Assembly: GCA_905250115.1 (NCBI GenBank)
Contig: CAJNOI010000024.1
Coordinates: forward strand, 502,058-566,057
DNA length: 64,000 nt
Direction: 5' to 3'
From: Adineta steineri
Lineage: Eukaryota; Rotifera; Eurotatoria; Adinetida; Adinetidae
Shown here: in pieces, positions 61,770 through 64,000 of the stretch
Position numbering within the stretch: position 1 is the first letter of the stretch
Layout: each line of letters starts with the position of its first letter
Position numbers and translations under genes: made by a program
Notes under the pieces: generated by a model
Told to the model about the DNA's origin: nothing
The model's input: only the letters and a program-made list of their open reading frames with translations
The model's database searches: none

Positions 61770-64000
61770 TTAACAATGTGAGAGAACACTGACGCTGTTC
61801 GAACCAGCATTTGTGACAATAATATCTGTTTTATTGTCATTATTCACATCCATTACTGCTACTGAATATGACAGAAGACCCACTGAGTAAACAGTTTGAC
61901 TCAGAAAGGTCCCATTACCCGTGTTGAGCAAGACACCAACGGTGTTAGAAGGAGAGTTTGCCACAGTAATATCAGGATAATGGTCGTTATTCACATCGAC
62001 CACTGCTACTGATTGAGGATTAACACTAACTGAGTATGCAGTTTGAGCCAAAAAGGTTCCGTTCCCTCTATTGAGCAGAACACTAACGGTATTAGCAGCA
62101 AAATTTGACACAATAATATCGGGTTTAGTGTCATTATTCACATCGGCTATTGCTACTGATTTTGGGAGAGTACCGGTTGCGTAAGTAACTTGACCCAGAA
62201 AGGTACCACTACCTGTATTGAGCAAGACACCAACGGTATTAGGACCACCATTTGCCACAATAATATCTGGTTTGTTGTCATTATTTATATCAGATACTGT
62301 TACTGACCATGGATTAAGACCAACTGTGTAAGTTGTTTGAGTCAAAAAAGTGCCAGTGCCTGCATTGAGTAAAACACTAACGGTGCTAGGAAGAAAATTT
62401 GCCACAATAATATCTGGTTTGTTGTCATTATTCACATCGGATACTGTTACTGATACTGGTTGATTACCAACTAAGTAGGTAGTTTGAGTCAAAAAGGTGC
62501 CAGTACCTGTATTGAGCAAAACACCAACATTATTAGTACCAGCATTTGCTACAATAATATCAGGTTTGTTGTCGCTATTTACATCGACTACGGCCACTGA
62601 CTGTGGAATATTACCAACTGTGTAAGTACTTTGACTGAGAAAGGTGCCATTGCCTGCGTTCAACAGCACGCTGACGGTGTTCGAACCAAGATTTGCCACA
62701 ATAATATCTGGTTTGTTGTCGCTATTCACATCGACTACTGCTACTGATTGAGGATTGATGCCAACTGAATAGGTCGATTGATATGGAAACATACCGAGAT
62801 TGGTGCAACCTGTCAGAAATAGAAAAGCTATTCTTCGTATTTGTATTACTATAAGGACAGTATCCTATTATTACAATTTGTTTTTCGTATCTAAAACCAT
62901 ATCTTAATTGGAATGTATTAGAATGATAAATAGGGTCAAATGATTCCGTTTTCGAACAACTTTTGACAATCTGCATGATAACTAGGAGTCGTTTCTCCTT
63001 CTTCTTGAAGTGAAGCCTACTCACCAGCTTAGAAATCATTGCGCACATCTGATTTCTGTTCATTACAATTCAAATCTGTGCTGAGTATATATGCTTCTAT
63101 ATTTAGTGTGATGATACCATCGACAATGTTCTTTAAATAATGCGCTACTTAGTTATATGCCGAACTTAATTAATTACATAAATAACTCGAAAGTATTCTT
63201 CACGAAACGCAGTAATCTGATAAAAAGATGCCCTTAATAGAATGCAATTAGGATGGTCTTCAATTATTTGCCTCATATAAACCAAGAGAACTGGATGCAA
63301 ATTATAGATGAGTTGAACTTTATTTCTGATAGAGTTAATGGCAGAAATATACTAAATACCTTCTTCATACTGATACAACTGTATAGACTAATTGATAATA
63401 TTTTAAATTAATCAAAAAGCACTAGCTGATAGAAATAGATATCCATTGAAGCGAAGCATAAAAAGTATGATAAAGAATTTGGGACGTTGATATGAAAATC
63501 TACAGCTGAGTAGTCAAAAACGGGGGCACAAAAACGTCATCCTGGTATATTGATGTGAAATATAATGATGTTTTAATGGAGTACCAAAGAAAAATATTCA
63601 GTCAGCCTATCTTAGTTTGTTAAATTCTACTTGAAACACGTGTAAATCTTGATTGTGGATATAGATGAATAATTATGTGAATCTTGTATTCATCTTTAAC
63701 GTCCACACCCTCATTTTTTAAAGAACTACACAAAAATACTACAAATCCTTTGACATATCCCTAACCTGTTGTTGTCGATGTCGTTGATGTAGTTGACAAT
63801 GATGTTGATGCAATTGACGATGATATTGATGTGGTTGGCGATGATGTCGATGTAGTCGAAGACGATGTTGATGTAGTCGAAGACGATGTTGAAGTGGTTG
63901 ATGATGATGTTGATGTAGTCGACGATGATGTTGATGTAGTTGATGTAGTCGACGATGATGTTGATGTAGTTGATGATGATGTTGATGTGGTTGATGATGA
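61770..64000 (-). CDS. FG-GAP/VCBS repeat protein with Ser/Thr linker, partial
   Basis: Two visible exons: 62809-61770 (repeats) and 64000-63766 (linker; continues off the right edge). They join in phase 1 across a 956-nt intron. The repeat exon has seven ~48-residue units of the form VAVVDVNSDNKPDIIVAN, each with a DxNxDxxxD calcium loop, as in the integrin alpha FG-GAP/VCBS propeller; seven blades complete it. It ends SVSVLSHC. The upstream exon is made almost only of Ser and Thr (with one Pro, Ile/Ala and Leu), a probable O-glycosylated stalk. A signal peptide and N-terminal domain presumably lie to the right. It is likely secreted or surface-bound; ligand unknown. Confidence 0.88.
62810..63765 (-). 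other. Long intron of the FG-GAP gene
   Basis: A 956-nt intron, much longer than most here. It has a telomere-like C-rich motif (CCACACCCTC, near 63704-63713) about 55 bp from the donor, and no gene. Confidence 0.6.
63766..64000 (-). repeat. GATGTTGATGTAGTCGACGA-type coding microsatellite
   Basis: Repeats of GATGTTGATGTAGTCGA (17-18 bp and variants) encode the Ser/Thr stalk of the FG-GAP protein in the minus frame. Length is likely to vary among alleles. Confidence 0.75.

Overview
This window looks like AT-rich genomic DNA from a bdelloid rotifer (Adineta/Rotaria-like). The evidence is: animal housekeeping genes split by short GT-AG introns (many 45-60 nt); AG splice acceptors sitting directly in front of several start codons, as expected where spliced-leader trans-splicing is used; secreted kelch, FG-GAP and bulb-lectin proteins with Ser/Thr linkers; a bacterial/fungal-type carboxylic acid reductase gene; and scattered G-rich motifs resembling the TGTGGG telomere unit I recall for bdelloids. 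Genus is not resolvable from sequence alone.

Left region, 1-10.4 kb (gene-dense, conserved). A minus-strand run reads RPS14, RABGGTA, SMN, then a CYTH-domain gene that carries an intact SNRNP35 gene inside its last visible intron. The CYTH gene's third exon is split by a 731-bp element with inverted repeats and a 9-bp target duplication. Divergent from RPS14, on the plus strand, are RFT1 and, 56 bp behind it, a ZMYM2/3/4-like gene with a Crypton-derived C-terminal domain. The spacing and acceptor sites suggest operon-like transcription resolved by trans-splicing. One ZMYM intron holds a ~350-bp foldback element.

Middle region, 10.4-25.9 kb (sparser, accessory). It contains an F-box protein, a secreted kelch-repeat protein with a cysteine-rich N-terminus, a decayed DDX60-like helicase, a 1.7-kb imperfect palindrome with two nearly identical head-to-head small genes and mirrored promoters, a TLC-domain membrane protein, and an LC8 dynein-light-chain domain behind a secretion signal. 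25.9-33.5 kb is one long ARHGEF17-type RhoGEF gene.

Right region, 35-64 kb (accessory). It contains NAPE-PLD and a plant-type purple acid phosphatase separated by an assembly gap, a rhodopsin-like GPCR, a CXC (tesmin/TSO1-type) protein, a secreted bulb-type lectin, a long intronless ZZ-finger/carboxylic acid reductase fusion interrupted by one in-frame stop, a caspase-fold pseudogene with two in-frame stops, an ankyrin-repeat protein, a large E2-type ubiquitin-conjugating protein and, at the right edge, a secreted FG-GAP protein. The 5' flank of the CXC gene recurs without its gene at about 59.1 kb.

The candidates most worth following are the ZZ-CAR fusion, the SNRNP35-in-CYTH-intron arrangement, the secreted LC8 protein, the palindromic twin genes, and the family of short inverted repeats with telomere-like ends.
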